A stretch of DNA of 64,000 nucleotides, from contig JAJRRO010000020.1 in the NCBI GenBank assembly GCA_024279425.1, positions 124,001-188,000 on the forward strand, written 5' to 3'. The notes beneath the pieces are model-generated. The model made no database searches. It saw nothing but the letters and a program-made list of their open reading frames with translations, and had not been told where the DNA came from. Source of the stretch: Bacteroidota bacterium (lineage in GTDB: Bacteria; Bacteroidota; Bacteroidia; Flavobacteriales; Flavobacteriaceae). Shown here one piece after another: positions 26,051-35,191 of this stretch. Made by a program: the position numbers and the translations under genes. How positions within the stretch are numbered: position 1 is the first letter of the stretch; every line of letters begins with the position of its first letter.

Positions 26051-26845
26051 ATGAAACTCAAAATTTTCCAAATCGACGCATTTACGGATACCGTTTTTTC
26101 AGGAAATCCGGCTGCAGTATGCATATTGGATTCATGGTTGGATACTCCCTTAATGCAACATATAGCGGCTGAAAACAATCTGGCCGAGACGGCTTTTGTC
26201 ATCAAAAATAACGGCCGGTATGATATCAGATGGTTTACTCCAGAGATTGAGGTAGATCTTTGTGGGCATGCCACGTTGGCCTCGGCCTTTGTGCTATTCA
26301 ATCATTATATTCAGGATGCTGATACCATCAACTTTTATTCCTCGAGAAGTGGAGCATTGACGGTTGAAAAAGGTGATGATGGTTATTTGGTTATGGACTT
26401 TCCGGTGGATGTATTAACCGAAGTAGATTCTATTTCGGCCCTAAATATGGCCTTGGGGATTATACCCAAGCATACGTTCAAAGGCAAAACCGATTATTTA
26501 CTCATCTGTGAAAACCAAAAAGAAATTGAGAATATTAAACCGGACTTTTTTCAATTGGATAAAATTGAGGCAAGAGGAGTTATTGTTTCTGCCACAGGTA
26601 ACGACGTTGATTTTGTATCCCGCTTTTTTGCCCCCCAATCCGGTATCCCGGAAGATCCGGTTACAGGTTCGGCCCATACCACATTAACTCCATATTGGTC
26701 CAAAGTACTAGGGAAGGACAAACTTTCGGCCAAGCAACTATCCCAAAGGGGTGGTGAGCTTATTTGTGAAGACCTTGGCGAGCGAATCAAAATATCAGGC
26801 AAAGCCGTATCCTATTTAATAGGGGAAATTAATATAAAGTTTTAA
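26051..26845 (+). CDS. PhzF-family isomerase
   Basis: A 264-residue cytoplasmic protein of the PhzF/DapF-like fold (two pseudo-symmetric halves). Blocks: FQIDAFTDTVFSGNPAAVCIL at the N-terminus, NNLAETAFV with the catalytic Glu (residue ~42), IRWFTPEIEVDLCGHATLA, and FFAPQSGIPEDPVTGSAHTTLTPYW. PhzF itself isomerises a phenazine precursor, but most family members occur without phenazine genes, as here, and their substrates are unknown. It sits between the duplicated hemF tail and hemB, in the heme operon orientation. Confidence 0.9.
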   Translation: MKLKIFQIDAFTDTVFSGNPAAVCILDSWLDTPLMQHIAAENNLAETAFVIKNNGRYDIRWFTPEIEVDLCGHATLASAFVLFNHYIQDADTINFYSSRSGALTVEKGDDGYLVMDFPVDVLTEVDSISALNMALGIIPKHTFKGKTDYLLICENQKEIENIKPDFFQLDKIEARGVIVSATGNDVDFVSRFFAPQSGIPEDPVTGSAHTTLTPYWSKVLGKDKLSAKQLSQRGGELICEDLGERIKISGKAVSYLIGEINIKF

Positions 26846-26872
26846 GCATTAAGTTTTAAGCCCACTTAGCCC

Positions 26873-27129
26873 ATGGTCAATTACAAAAATTATAAGGTTT
26901 GGCAACGTTCGCACAGGTTGGTCCTGCAAATCTATAAACTGACAAAAACTTACCCCAAATCGGAACAATTTGGATTGGTCTCACAGATGAATCGTGCTTG
27001 CATTTCCATTCCTACCAATATCGCGGAAGGCTGCGGGAGGGAGACTCAAAAGGAATTGATTCGGCAATAGCAGATGAAATTAAAAAGATGCTGGCCGCCT
27101 TTGATTCAAACCATAAAAAAATCAATTAA
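26873..27129 (+). pseudogene. Four-helix-bundle (23S rRNA IVP-type) gene with internal deletion
   Basis: The first 63 codons match the family well: NYKNYKVWQRSHRLVLQIY, LVSQMNRACISIPTNIAEG. The frame then stops at 27070. A second frame reads IADEIKKMLAAFDSNHKKIN to 27129, corresponding to the last helix. The central ~35 residues (helix 3) are missing, so this is an out-of-frame internal deletion. Intact members are about 115-125 residues. Confidence 0.7.
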
Positions 27130-27174
27130 TACATAACTTTATAAACTTTCAACTTAGAACTTAAAACTACAGAA

Positions 27175-28167
27175 ATGTACCCAATAATAAGAAATAGAAG
27201 ACTACGTTCCTCAGAAGCCATTAGGCGATTAGTAAAAGAGATCATTATAACCCCTGACGATTTTTTGGTGCCACTTTTTGTGGTTGAGGGGGAAAATATT
27301 AAAGAGGAAATTGCCTCCATGCCCAACTATTATCGTTTAAGCTTGGATAATCTTGAAAAAGAGGTGAAAGAGTTATGGAAAATGGGACTGTGTTCCGTCT
27401 TATTGTTTGTTAAAGTTCCTGAAAACCTGAAGGACAATAAAGGAACAGAGGCTTTAAACCCAGACGGACTTATGCAACAAGCCATAAAAACGGTTAAAAA
27501 TACCTGTCCGGACATGTTAGTAATGACTGACGTTGCTTTGGACCCCTATTCTTCTTATGGGCACGATGGTATTATTGGTGATGGACAAATCTTGAACGAT
27601 GAGACCACAGAGATCTTGGCCGAAATGAGTGTTTCCCACGCCCAGGCCGGTGCAGATTTTGTTGCACCGAGTGATATGATGGATGGCCGTATACTTACCA
27701 TTCGGGAAGCCCTTGAAGAAGAAGGTTTTTTGAATACAGGTATTATGAGCTATAGCGCCAAATATGCTAGCGCTTTTTATGGCCCTTTTCGCGATGCTTT
27801 GGATTCGGCCCCCGTTGATATAAAAAATGTGCCCAAAGACAAAAAAACCTATCAAATGGATTTCGCCAATAGGTTTGAGGCTATCAAGGAAACCCAAATG
27901 GATGTGGATGAAGGTGCAGATATTGTCATGGTAAAACCAGGACTGTGCTATTTGGATATTGTTCGCGAAATCAGAAATGAAGTGGAGGTGCCCGTGGCCG
28001 TTTACCAAGTTTCAGGAGAATATTCTATGTTGAAGGCTGCAGCTGAAAAAGGTTGGTTGGATCATGATGCTGTTATGATGGAACAACTTATCGCCATAAA
28101 ACGGGCTGGAGCGAATATAATCGCCTCTTACTTTGCAAAGGATGTCGTTAGACTATTGGATGAATAA
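27175..28167 (+). CDS. hemB: Delta-aminolevulinic acid dehydratase (porphobilinogen synthase)
   Basis: A 330-residue cytoplasmic enzyme joining two 5-aminolevulinate molecules into porphobilinogen. Hallmarks: RNRRLRSSEAIRRLV, VPLFVVEG, MTDVALDPYSSYGHDGI, VAPSDMMDGRI, MSYSAKYASAFYGPFRDA with the first Lys, and IVMVKPGLCYLDIV with the Schiff-base Lys. The metal loop lacks the CxCxxxC motif of Zn-dependent enzymes (DVALDPYSSYGHDG), suggesting a Mg2+-dependent type. It is the last heme gene in the operon, about 9.7 kb after hemA, with several non-heme genes between. A REP-free gap of ~45 bp follows the pseudogene upstream. Confidence 0.96.
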   Translation: MYPIIRNRRLRSSEAIRRLVKEIIITPDDFLVPLFVVEGENIKEEIASMPNYYRLSLDNLEKEVKELWKMGLCSVLLFVKVPENLKDNKGTEALNPDGLMQQAIKTVKNTCPDMLVMTDVALDPYSSYGHDGIIGDGQILNDETTEILAEMSVSHAQAGADFVAPSDMMDGRILTIREALEEEGFLNTGIMSYSAKYASAFYGPFRDALDSAPVDIKNVPKDKKTYQMDFANRFEAIKETQMDVDEGADIVMVKPGLCYLDIVREIRNEVEVPVAVYQVSGEYSMLKAAAEKGWLDHDAVMMEQLIAIKRAGANIIASYFAKDVVRLLDE

Positions 28168-28196
28168 CATATTGTATATTGTCGTTGCATAGAATG

Positions 28197-28322
28197 TCGC
28201 CCTTCAACAAAGCCTGTCCTGAGTGTAATCGAAGGGCTCAGGGTGACCAAAAATGAATTCTAATTAATAATTAGGCAAGCTTTCGATATTTGTCATTCCT
28301 GCCTAGGTAGGAATCCATTAAA
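28197..28322. repeat. Two dispersed intergenic repeats after hemB
   Basis: The hemB-serine hydrolase gap contains CCTGTCCTGAGTG...TCGAAGGGCTCAGGGTGACC (the CGACTNCGCTCAGG family) and then GTCATTCCTGCCTAGG, an imperfect inverted repeat (CCTGCCTAGGTAGG). Both are typical of dispersed repeats in flavobacterial intergenic DNA. No gene lies here. Confidence 0.5.
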
Positions 28323-28347
28323 ATTAAAGGCTCCTTTTGAGAAAAAT

Positions 28348-29676
28348 ATGAAAAAAACACTTTTTATACTTATAGGTTTGTTCATTGCAAACCTCCATTC
28401 ACAAGAGGATGCGACCATTCCAATACTCATTGATGCCGTTGAAGGATTGCCCTATGCCGACCTATCCAATATGGGAATGGATTCGACCTTCATCTATTCC
28501 AAAGTTGATTCAATAGTAACGAACGGTATAAAAACTAAAGCTTTTCCAGGGGCGCAGATTCTGGTTGCCAAAAACGGTTCCATAGTTTTTTATGAAAGCT
28601 ACGGCTATCATACTTATGACAGCATACAGGCTGTGTCCAATGACGATATCTACGATTTGGCATCCGTTACTAAAATAGCTGGCCCTTTACCCGCCTTGAT
28701 GAAACTCGTTGATGAGGGTAAGTTACGTTTAGACGAACCCTTTAGTACCTACTGGAAAGATTGGAAAAACATCCCGGATAAAAAAGATATTACGTTACGA
28801 GAAATATTGGCCCATCAAGCAGGTTTGGTGCCCTATATTGTTTTTCTAAACGAAGTGATCAAGAAAAGTGGCAAACTGAAAAGACGTTTTGTACGCAGTA
28901 AACCAAGTTCGCGATTTAATAATCAGGCCTACGATCATCTTTTTGTGAAGAACAACTTTAATCATAAAATGTACCGCTTGATCAATAAATCAAAGGTAAG
29001 CGCCGAAAAGAAATACACGTATTCAGGGCTTACTTTTTTGATATTTCCGAAGCTGATTGAACAATTGACGGGAGAACCCTATGAAGACTACCTCATAAAA
29101 AACTTCTATTCACCCTTAGGAGCCACAACCTTGGGATTCAGGCCCAAAACAAAGAATTATCCCAATAGGATCGTACCCACTGAAATAGATACGCTCTACA
29201 GACATGCATTGACCCAAGGTTGGGTGCACGACGAAAACGCTTCACTTTTAGGAGGAGTTTCAGGTAATGCAGGTTTGTTTGCAACGGCCAACGATTTAGC
29301 CAAACTCATGCAGATGTATCAAAATTATGGTTCCTTCAATGGCCACCAATTTATTTCGGAAGCCACTGTAAAAGAATTTATCAAGGTGCAATATCCCGAA
29401 AATGAAAACAGAAGGGGCTTGGGTTTTGATAAGCCCTTATTGGATAATTCGAAGTTGATCCTTTCCGAAGCTTATCCCGCACCCGAAGCTAGTTTATTAA
29501 GCTTTGGACATAGTGGCTTCACAGGAACATTCATTTGGGCGGATCCAAAAAACCAATTGGTATTTATTTTTCTATCCAATCGCGTCTATCCCACTAGGGA
29601 AAACAGAAATCTATACACCTTGAACATCCGAGGAGCCCTGCAACAAGTGTTTTATGAATCAACTTTATCCAATTAA
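28348..29676 (+). CDS. Serine hydrolase, beta-lactamase class C family
   Basis: A 442-residue protein with a signal peptide (KKTLFILIGLFIANLHSQ), so probably periplasmic. The penicillin-binding fold shows DLASVTKIAGPLPALM with the SxxK nucleophile Ser (SVTK), the YSG element in KYTYSGLTFLIFPKL in place of YxN, and HSGFTGTFIW replacing KTG. Such proteins are esterases, transpeptidase-like or beta-lactamase-like enzymes; true antibiotic resistance is uncertain. The length is typical. It follows hemB on the same strand after a 180-bp repeat-bearing gap and probably has its own promoter. Confidence 0.88.
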   Translation: MKKTLFILIGLFIANLHSQEDATIPILIDAVEGLPYADLSNMGMDSTFIYSKVDSIVTNGIKTKAFPGAQILVAKNGSIVFYESYGYHTYDSIQAVSNDDIYDLASVTKIAGPLPALMKLVDEGKLRLDEPFSTYWKDWKNIPDKKDITLREILAHQAGLVPYIVFLNEVIKKSGKLKRRFVRSKPSSRFNNQAYDHLFVKNNFNHKMYRLINKSKVSAEKKYTYSGLTFLIFPKLIEQLTGEPYEDYLIKNFYSPLGATTLGFRPKTKNYPNRIVPTEIDTLYRHALTQGWVHDENASLLGGVSGNAGLFATANDLAKLMQMYQNYGSFNGHQFISEATVKEFIKVQYPENENRRGLGFDKPLLDNSKLILSEAYPAPEASLLSFGHSGFTGTFIWADPKNQLVFIFLSNRVYPTRENRNLYTLNIRGALQQVFYESTLSN

Positions 29677-29716
29677 CCTCTAATTATCACTATTTTAGTC
29701 CTTACAAACCAACTTC

Positions 29717-30838
29717 ATGGGACTATTATTATTTTACGCCTTTATTTCCATTTTTTTTTCTTTCCTCTGCTCCATTTTGGAAGCGGTATTATTAAGTATT
29801 AATCCCACGTTTATCAGTCTCAAGAAAAAAGAGGGTAAGGCCTATGCACAAACTTTGGAAACCCTTAAAAAGGATGTGGACAAACCGCTAATCGCCATTC
29901 TTACCTTAAATACCATTGCCCATACCGTGGGAGCCATTTTAGTCGGTGTTCAAGCGAAAGTTGCTTATGCCGATTTGTACGGTACGACCCAAAGAGCCTT
30001 TTTGGGTATTGAATTTACCGAAGATGTCATGGTAGGTGTTGTTTCGACCCTAATGACCCTCCTTATTTTGATAGCCTCAGAAATAATTCCAAAAACCATT
30101 GGAGCAACTTATTGGAAGCAATTGGCCAATTTTACAGCTAAGGTGCTTAAAGCAATGATTCTTTTCCTCAAATGGACAGGCTTGTTATGGTTTTTGCAAC
30201 TCTTCACCAAACTTGTTGGAGGCAAGGGGCATCACGGCAGTGTGCTTAGTCGGGAAGATTTTACGGCCATGGCCGATATTGCCCATGAAGAAGGAGTCTT
30301 TCAAGAATCAGAGTCCATCATCATCAAAAACTTGTTGAAGTTCGATGAAATTTTGGCCAAAGACATTATGACCCCAAGAACTGTCATGAAAATTGCACCA
30401 GAAAACAAAACCATCAAGGATTTTTTTGATGACAATCCTAAACTCCGATTTTCTAGGATTCCCATTTACAAGGAAACAGCTGACGATATCACCGGTTTTG
30501 TGCTTAAAGATACCGTTATGGAGGAAGTAATCAATGAACATGGAGACAGCCTGCTTTCCTCGATCAAAAGGGATATCTTGGTCATAAATCGTAATAAGCC
30601 TATTCCAGACCTATTTGAGACCTTTATCTCGCAACGGCAACATATTGCACTGGTTGTTGATGAATATGGCTCAGTAAGTGGCCTAGTGACTATGGAAGAT
30701 GTTATTGAGACCCTTTTAGGACTCGAAATAGTAGATGAAAGTGATAAGGTCGAAGATTTGCAAAGTCTGGCTCGTGAAAATTGGAAAATAAGGGCCAAGC
30801 GTTTAGGGATTATTGATGAAGAGGCGAAAATAGATTGA
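29717..30838 (+). CDS. CNNM/CorC-type membrane protein with CBS pair (hemolysin family)
   Basis: A 373-residue inner-membrane protein. The N-terminal ~170 residues form a DUF21/CNNM transmembrane domain with 3-4 helices (LLLFYAFISIFFSFLCSILEAVLLS; VVSTLMTLLILIASEIIPKTIG). A CBS pair follows (DIMTPRTVMKIAPENKTIKDFF; HIALVVDEYGSVSGLVTMEDVIETLLG). The C-terminal CorC_HlyC domain found in longer members is absent. The family is linked to Mg2+/Co2+ efflux; the name hemolysin is historical. Its stop overlaps the ogt start by one base (TGATG), indicating an operon. Confidence 0.9.
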   Translation: MGLLLFYAFISIFFSFLCSILEAVLLSINPTFISLKKKEGKAYAQTLETLKKDVDKPLIAILTLNTIAHTVGAILVGVQAKVAYADLYGTTQRAFLGIEFTEDVMVGVVSTLMTLLILIASEIIPKTIGATYWKQLANFTAKVLKAMILFLKWTGLLWFLQLFTKLVGGKGHHGSVLSREDFTAMADIAHEEGVFQESESIIIKNLLKFDEILAKDIMTPRTVMKIAPENKTIKDFFDDNPKLRFSRIPIYKETADDITGFVLKDTVMEEVINEHGDSLLSSIKRDILVINRNKPIPDLFETFISQRQHIALVVDEYGSVSGLVTMEDVIETLLGLEIVDESDKVEDLQSLARENWKIRAKRLGIIDEEAKID

Positions 30839-31311
30839 TGCAAATAGCCTTTATACATACACCATTAGGCATTGCCAAACTGGAAGGCGATGAAAGCGGA
30901 TTGGCCGCTATTACAATCCTGAATGATGAACAACCTGTTAGCACCATCATTCCTGAAGTAATGGAAGATGCCGTATATCAACTACGAGAGTATTTTGATG
31001 AAAAACGCCAATCCTTTAGTCTAGCTTTGAATCCGACAGGTACTGATTTTCAAAAAAGGGTTTGGGCCGAACTTCAAAACATTCCCTTTGGCAAAACGGT
31101 TTCATACCTGGCCCTTTCAAAAACACTAGGTGATGTGAAAGCCATTAGGGCTGTTGCAGCGGCAAATGGCAAAAACCCTTTATGGATCGTTGTTCCTTGC
31201 CATAGGGTTATCGGAAGTGATGGTTCTTTAACCGGTTATGCTGGTGGCCTACATCGTAAAAAATGGCTTTTGGACCATGAGAACCCTATAAAACAACAAT
31301 CTCTTTTTTAG
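30838..31311 (+). CDS. ogt: Methylated-DNA-protein-cysteine methyltransferase
   Basis: A 157-residue protein from ATG 30838, one base into the stop of the previous gene; a TTG one codon earlier is also in frame. It transfers methyl from O6-methylguanine to its own Cys. Visible: GTDFQKRVWAELQNIPFGKTVSYLALSKTLG, KAIRAVAAANGKNPLWIVVPCHRVIGSDGSLTGYAGGL (in pieces), with the acceptor Cys in PCHRV and the Arg finger region intact. It lacks an Ada regulatory domain. The broken Ada-like gene at 8534 suggests this is the working copy in this region. Confidence 0.93.
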   Translation: MQIAFIHTPLGIAKLEGDESGLAAITILNDEQPVSTIIPEVMEDAVYQLREYFDEKRQSFSLALNPTGTDFQKRVWAELQNIPFGKTVSYLALSKTLGDVKAIRAVAAANGKNPLWIVVPCHRVIGSDGSLTGYAGGLHRKKWLLDHENPIKQQSLF

Positions 31312-31552
31312 AATTTACAAACCAGTTGGTTTGCTTTACCCTTTTTGCTCTAAATACGTGTCGCAAAACTGTATTTCATCGAATTTCTCAAGAAGATTAT
31401 TGGTAATCGGTATGCAATGGGCGCTTCAAAAGAACTAAAGAACAAACCAAGAGGTTGGTTTGATTGATTTTATTTCGCTTGACAGAAAAATCCTAAATAA
31501 CTCAAAAGAAGCCATGTAAGGGCAAATCCAAATTTGTTTGTATATTTAGTTT

Positions 31553-32266
31553 ATGCTAGCCAAAATTCACTTAGAACATATTCTATTTTTAGACATCGAA
31601 ACCGTTCCTGAAGTTGAAAATTTTCAAGAATTGGATGATGCCAAAAAGGAGTTATGGGAACAAAAATCGCAATACCAACGCAAGGAAGAATTTACCCCTG
31701 AAGCGTTTTATGATAGGGCGGGTATTTGGGCCGAGTTCGGAAAGGTTATATGTATTTCCGTTGGTTATTTTAATCTAAAAGGAGATGTTAGGGAATTTAG
31801 GGTCACTAGCTTTCATGGCGAGGAACCCAAATTACTTAAGGATTTTAAGACGCTTTTGGATGGCCATTTTAGGCATCCTAAAAATTTACTTTGTGTCCAT
31901 AATGGCAAAGAATTTGATTTTCCCTATATCGCCCGTCGCATGATTATTCATGGTATTGATCTACCTTATAAATTGGACCTCTTTGGCAAAAAACCATGGG
32001 AAGTACCGCATTTGGATACCATGGATTTATGGAAGTTCGGGGACTATAAACACTACACCTCCTTAAAACTGATGGCCAATATTTTGGGCATACCATCTCC
32101 TAAAGAAGATATTGACGGTAGCATGGTTCGCGATGTTTATTATAATGAAGGCGATTTAGACCGAATAATTACCTATTGTGAGTTGGATGTGGTTGCCACG
32201 GCCCAGGTATTTCTACGATTAAGAAATGAAGAGCTTTTGGCTGACGATGACATCAAGAAAGTTTGA
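31553..32266 (+). CDS. DEDD 3'-5' exonuclease (PolB-exonuclease-like)
   Basis: A 237-residue cytoplasmic nuclease of the RNase H/DnaQ-like fold. The three exonuclease motifs are complete: FLDIETVPEVE (Exo I, Asp and Glu), LLCVHNGKEFDFPYIARRM (Exo II), YCELDVVATAQVFLRL (Exo III, DEDDy type). It belongs to the group of predicted PolB-type 3'-5' exonucleases (PF10108) without a polymerase domain. The DNA or RNA target is unknown. A -7-like box (TATATTTA, 31541-31548) sits only four bases before the ATG. It is convergent with the EEP nuclease gene. Confidence 0.88.
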   Translation: MLAKIHLEHILFLDIETVPEVENFQELDDAKKELWEQKSQYQRKEEFTPEAFYDRAGIWAEFGKVICISVGYFNLKGDVREFRVTSFHGEEPKLLKDFKTLLDGHFRHPKNLLCVHNGKEFDFPYIARRMIIHGIDLPYKLDLFGKKPWEVPHLDTMDLWKFGDYKHYTSLKLMANILGIPSPKEDIDGSMVRDVYYNEGDLDRIITYCELDVVATAQVFLRLRNEELLADDDIKKV

Positions 32267-32300
32267 TGAATATATTCTTCCCCTCAGTTGCATTCGCTTA

Positions 32301-33275
32301 TCATTCGTTATACTTTAATTGAATATATACCGGAAAGTGATCGCTATAGCCACCAATATACTTACGACCAACATACGTTCTATAGGGTGCTCCCTTGTAT
32401 TTGCCTTTCCACTCGGTCAAAAGAGTATCATCAAAGATATTGGCATGGGTAAAACTATGCGTTCCATTCTCATAATTAAAAAAGTTATGGGACACTATAA
32501 TCTGATCAAAAAGGCTCCAACTTCGCCTATAATTAGCACTGCCACGTTCAGGGGAGCGTAGTTTATCCATAGGGTTGTACAAATTGGTTTCCTCCATTAA
32601 TTTTTGAATACTGGCCGAATCAGGATCATCATTAAAGTCGCCCATGATAATGTAATTCGGATTTGAATGCTGCTCTTCAATTTTCGCCATGACAGCTTTA
32701 ACCGTCTTAGCGGCTTCCAACCTCTTGTAATTAGTTTTCACATCTCCATCCCTTCGAGAAGGCCAATGGTTCACAAAAACATGGACCTCCTCCCCATTCA
32801 ACTTTCCGTGAACGTAAAGTATATCCCTTGTGGTATCCCTTTCGCCTTCTTGGTTATAAACCAAAAGTGTAATAGGTTCCGAAAACAAAACTTCAAAATA
32901 ATCTTTATGATACAGTAATGCCGTATCTATGCCCCGCTCATCAGGTGAATCATAATGCACATAATGATAATCTATTTTGCTCAGTGGTTCTGTGCTTATA
33001 AGATCTTGGACTACCATCTCGTTCTCAATCTCGGCTATTCCTATTAAAGCAGGAGCCCTTTGAGCTTCTTCAAGGCCTATCTCAGATATGGTTTTAGCAA
33101 GTTTGAATAATTTTTTTTTGTAGCGCTTTGGAGTCCATTTTTTGTGTCCCTTTGGAGTAAAGTCATCATCTAGAGTTTCAGGGTCGTCAATGGTATCAAA
33201 GAGATTTTCAAGATTATAGAATGCAACAGTGTAAAGATTTGGTTTCTTTTTTTTCTTAAAAAATGGGAAAAGCAT
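32301..33275 (-). CDS. Endonuclease/exonuclease/phosphatase (EEP) family protein
   Basis: From ATG 33275 the product is 324 residues, starting MLFPFFKKKKKPNLYTVAFYN; an upstream ATG adds 22 poor residues. The EEP/DNase I-like domain is clear: FYNLENLFDTIDDP, GIAEIENEMVVQDL with the metal Glu, VFVNHWPSRRDG, IIMGDFNDDPDS, and GYSDHFPVYIQL with the catalytic Asp-His. Substrates in the family range from DNA to phosphoinositides. In Flavobacteriaceae this type is often near hflX but its substrate is unknown. It is divergent from hflX, with overlapping promoter space of 77 bp. Confidence 0.88.
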   Translation of the reverse strand: MLFPFFKKKKKPNLYTVAFYNLENLFDTIDDPETLDDDFTPKGHKKWTPKRYKKKLFKLAKTISEIGLEEAQRAPALIGIAEIENEMVVQDLISTEPLSKIDYHYVHYDSPDERGIDTALLYHKDYFEVLFSEPITLLVYNQEGERDTTRDILYVHGKLNGEEVHVFVNHWPSRRDGDVKTNYKRLEAAKTVKAVMAKIEEQHSNPNYIIMGDFNDDPDSASIQKLMEETNLYNPMDKLRSPERGSANYRRSWSLFDQIIVSHNFFNYENGTHSFTHANIFDDTLLTEWKGKYKGAPYRTYVGRKYIGGYSDHFPVYIQLKYNE

Positions 33276-33303
33276 ACTTTTTTTGGTTAGTGCTGTAAAT
33301 TTA

Positions 33304-33336
33304 CAAAAATAGCTTGTCCAGTAATGTTTAAATTTG
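33304..33336. promoter_or_regulatory. Divergent -7 boxes between the EEP gene and hflX
   Basis: Reverse-strand TATTTTTG (33304-33311) points to the EEP gene; forward-strand TAAATTTG (33329-33336) points to hflX. Both match TAnnTTTG. -33 elements are not convincing for either. Confidence 0.4.
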
Positions 33337-33352
33337 CACATTAAATTAAACT

Positions 33353-34564
33353 ATGTTAGAAAAGAAAACCATTGAATACGAAAAAGTTGTCCTAGTTGGG
33401 GTCATCAACAGGAAGCAAAATGAAGAAAAGGTAACCGAATATCTTGATGAGTTGGAATTTCTGACCTATACCGCTGGAGGCGAAGTCGCTAAGCGGTTTG
33501 TACAAAGAGTTGATGTGCCCAATCCAAAAACATTGATAGGTAGTGGTAAAATGAAAGAGGTAGAGGAATTTGTAGAGGAATTTGAAATAGGATCCGTAAT
33601 ATTCGACGATGAACTTTCCCCAGGGCAGCAACGTAATATCGAGAAACAATTACGCTGCAAAATATTGGATCGAACGAGTTTGATTTTGGACATTTTTGCA
33701 CAGCGAGCCCAGACCAGTTACTCAAGAACGCAAGTAGAATTGGCGCAATATGAATATCTCTTACCCCGATTAACCGGCCTGTGGACGCATTTGGAACGAC
33801 AAAAAGGGGGTATCGGAATGCGTGGCCCAGGTGAAACGGAAATTGAAACTGATAGGCGAATTGTACGTGATCGGATTTCACTACTCAAGAAAAAGCTTTC
33901 TAAAATTGATCGGCAAATGGAGACCCAACGAGGTAACCGGGGTGCTCTAGTCCGCGTTGCCCTGGTAGGTTATACCAATGTTGGTAAATCAACATTGATG
34001 AATGTTATAAGCAAGAGTGATGTTTTTGCCGAAAACAAGCTTTTTGCTACTTTGGATACCACAGTGCGAAAAGTGGTCATTGGCAACCTTCCTTTTCTGC
34101 TTAGTGATACAGTGGGATTTATTCGAAAACTACCTACCCAATTGGTGGAGAGTTTTAAAAGTACGCTTGATGAGGTTCGCGAAGCGGATCTATTACTTCA
34201 TGTGGTAGACATTTCCCATCCTAATTTTGAGGATCATATAGAATCGGTAAACAAAATTTTGGCGGAAATTGAAAGTGCGGATAAAAAGAGCATTATGGTT
34301 TTTAATAAAATAGATCAATACCAACATCAAACCATTGATGAAGATGATTTGATGACCGAAAGAACGGCAAGGCATTTTACAATTGAAGACTGGAAACGCA
34401 CATGGATGCAAAAAGTGGGTGAAAATGCTTTATTTATTTCGGCTTTGAACAAAGAAAACCTAGATGAATTCCGTAAAAGGGTCTATACTGTGGTCAGAGA
34501 CATACATGTTACCCGTTTCCCATATAACAATTTTCTATATCCTGAACATTTAGATGGATATTAA
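33353..34564 (+). CDS. hflX: Ribosome-associated GTPase HflX
   Basis: A 403-residue cytoplasmic GTPase. The N-terminal HflX domain has VVLVGVINRKQ, GAGE-like YTAGGEVAKRFVQR, NPKTLIGSGKM, and LSPGQQRNIEKQL. The middle has GLWTHLERQKGGIGMRGPGETEIETDRR (in pieces). The G domain shows VGYTNVGKSTLMN (G1), SDTVGFIRKLPTQLVESF (G3), FNKIDQ (G4) and FISALN (G5). HflX binds the 50S subunit and helps split stalled or hibernating ribosomes. The start at 33353 follows a -7 box by 16 bases. Motifs and length are normal. Confidence 0.96.
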   Translation: MLEKKTIEYEKVVLVGVINRKQNEEKVTEYLDELEFLTYTAGGEVAKRFVQRVDVPNPKTLIGSGKMKEVEEFVEEFEIGSVIFDDELSPGQQRNIEKQLRCKILDRTSLILDIFAQRAQTSYSRTQVELAQYEYLLPRLTGLWTHLERQKGGIGMRGPGETEIETDRRIVRDRISLLKKKLSKIDRQMETQRGNRGALVRVALVGYTNVGKSTLMNVISKSDVFAENKLFATLDTTVRKVVIGNLPFLLSDTVGFIRKLPTQLVESFKSTLDEVREADLLLHVVDISHPNFEDHIESVNKILAEIESADKKSIMVFNKIDQYQHQTIDEDDLMTERTARHFTIEDWKRTWMQKVGENALFISALNKENLDEFRKRVYTVVRDIHVTRFPYNNFLYPEHLDGY

Positions 34565-34832
34565 CGGGTCCAAAACAACATAAATAATGCATTTCATCGA
34601 AGAAATTAAACCGTTGATTTTTTCACAACATTTTAAGGTATGTTCACAACATATTTTTGGGCCTGCCCGATGTCAAGCCTATCTTTACATCGTAATTAAG
34701 TGATTGTGTCTTATCTAAATCAAGATACAGACTTAGCCCAAAAAAGTGCAAGTTTCCCCAAGCAAGCACAAACCTATAAAAGCTATCCCGATAGTCATCG
34801 GGAGGGACCAAATTTTACGATTGTACTTAACC

Positions 34833-34866
34833 AAAAAAAGCCCTTTGAAAAGAGGGCCTTTTTTTG
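34833..34866 (+). terminator. Rho-independent terminator
   Basis: A-run, then GCCCT...AGGGC hairpin (AGCCCTTTGAAAAGAGGGC) followed by CTTTTTTT. It could end hflX read-through or a small RNA starting near 34655. Confidence 0.7.
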
Positions 34867-35159
34867 TTCCATAATAGAGTTGTTTCGAAAAACTGTGCAT
34901 TTCATCGATTATACCATACATTTTAACCTGTTTTACCACAAGTTTGACATGATTCACAACAAAAATTTAGAGGTTTTGAGCCTTGAATCTACATTCGCAA
35001 TGTATTTATGATTTATAGTTATGTCCCACTTGAAGCCAAACTTAACCAATTAATAGTCCTGATAGCTATCGGGATGGAGCTTACCGGTCTTGATTTTGGC
35101 CTAAATAGGTTTTTTTAGACTGTTGAACTCAATTTTACAAATCCTACTTGATAAAAGAG

Positions 35160-35191
35160 CCCTGACCAAATGGTCAGGGTTTTGCTTTTTT
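35160..35191. terminator. Bidirectional terminator near the DUF3078 gene
   Basis: Perfect 9-bp arms CCCTGACCA / TGGTCAGGG with a two-base loop, followed on the forward strand by TTTTGCTTTTTT and on the reverse strand by CTCTTTT. It sits 13 bases beyond the stop of the leftward DUF3078 gene. Confidence 0.65.

Noticed and set aside
34700-35011. 103-codon frame after hflX as a gene
   Set aside because: It crosses a strong terminator hairpin and shows no family motif.
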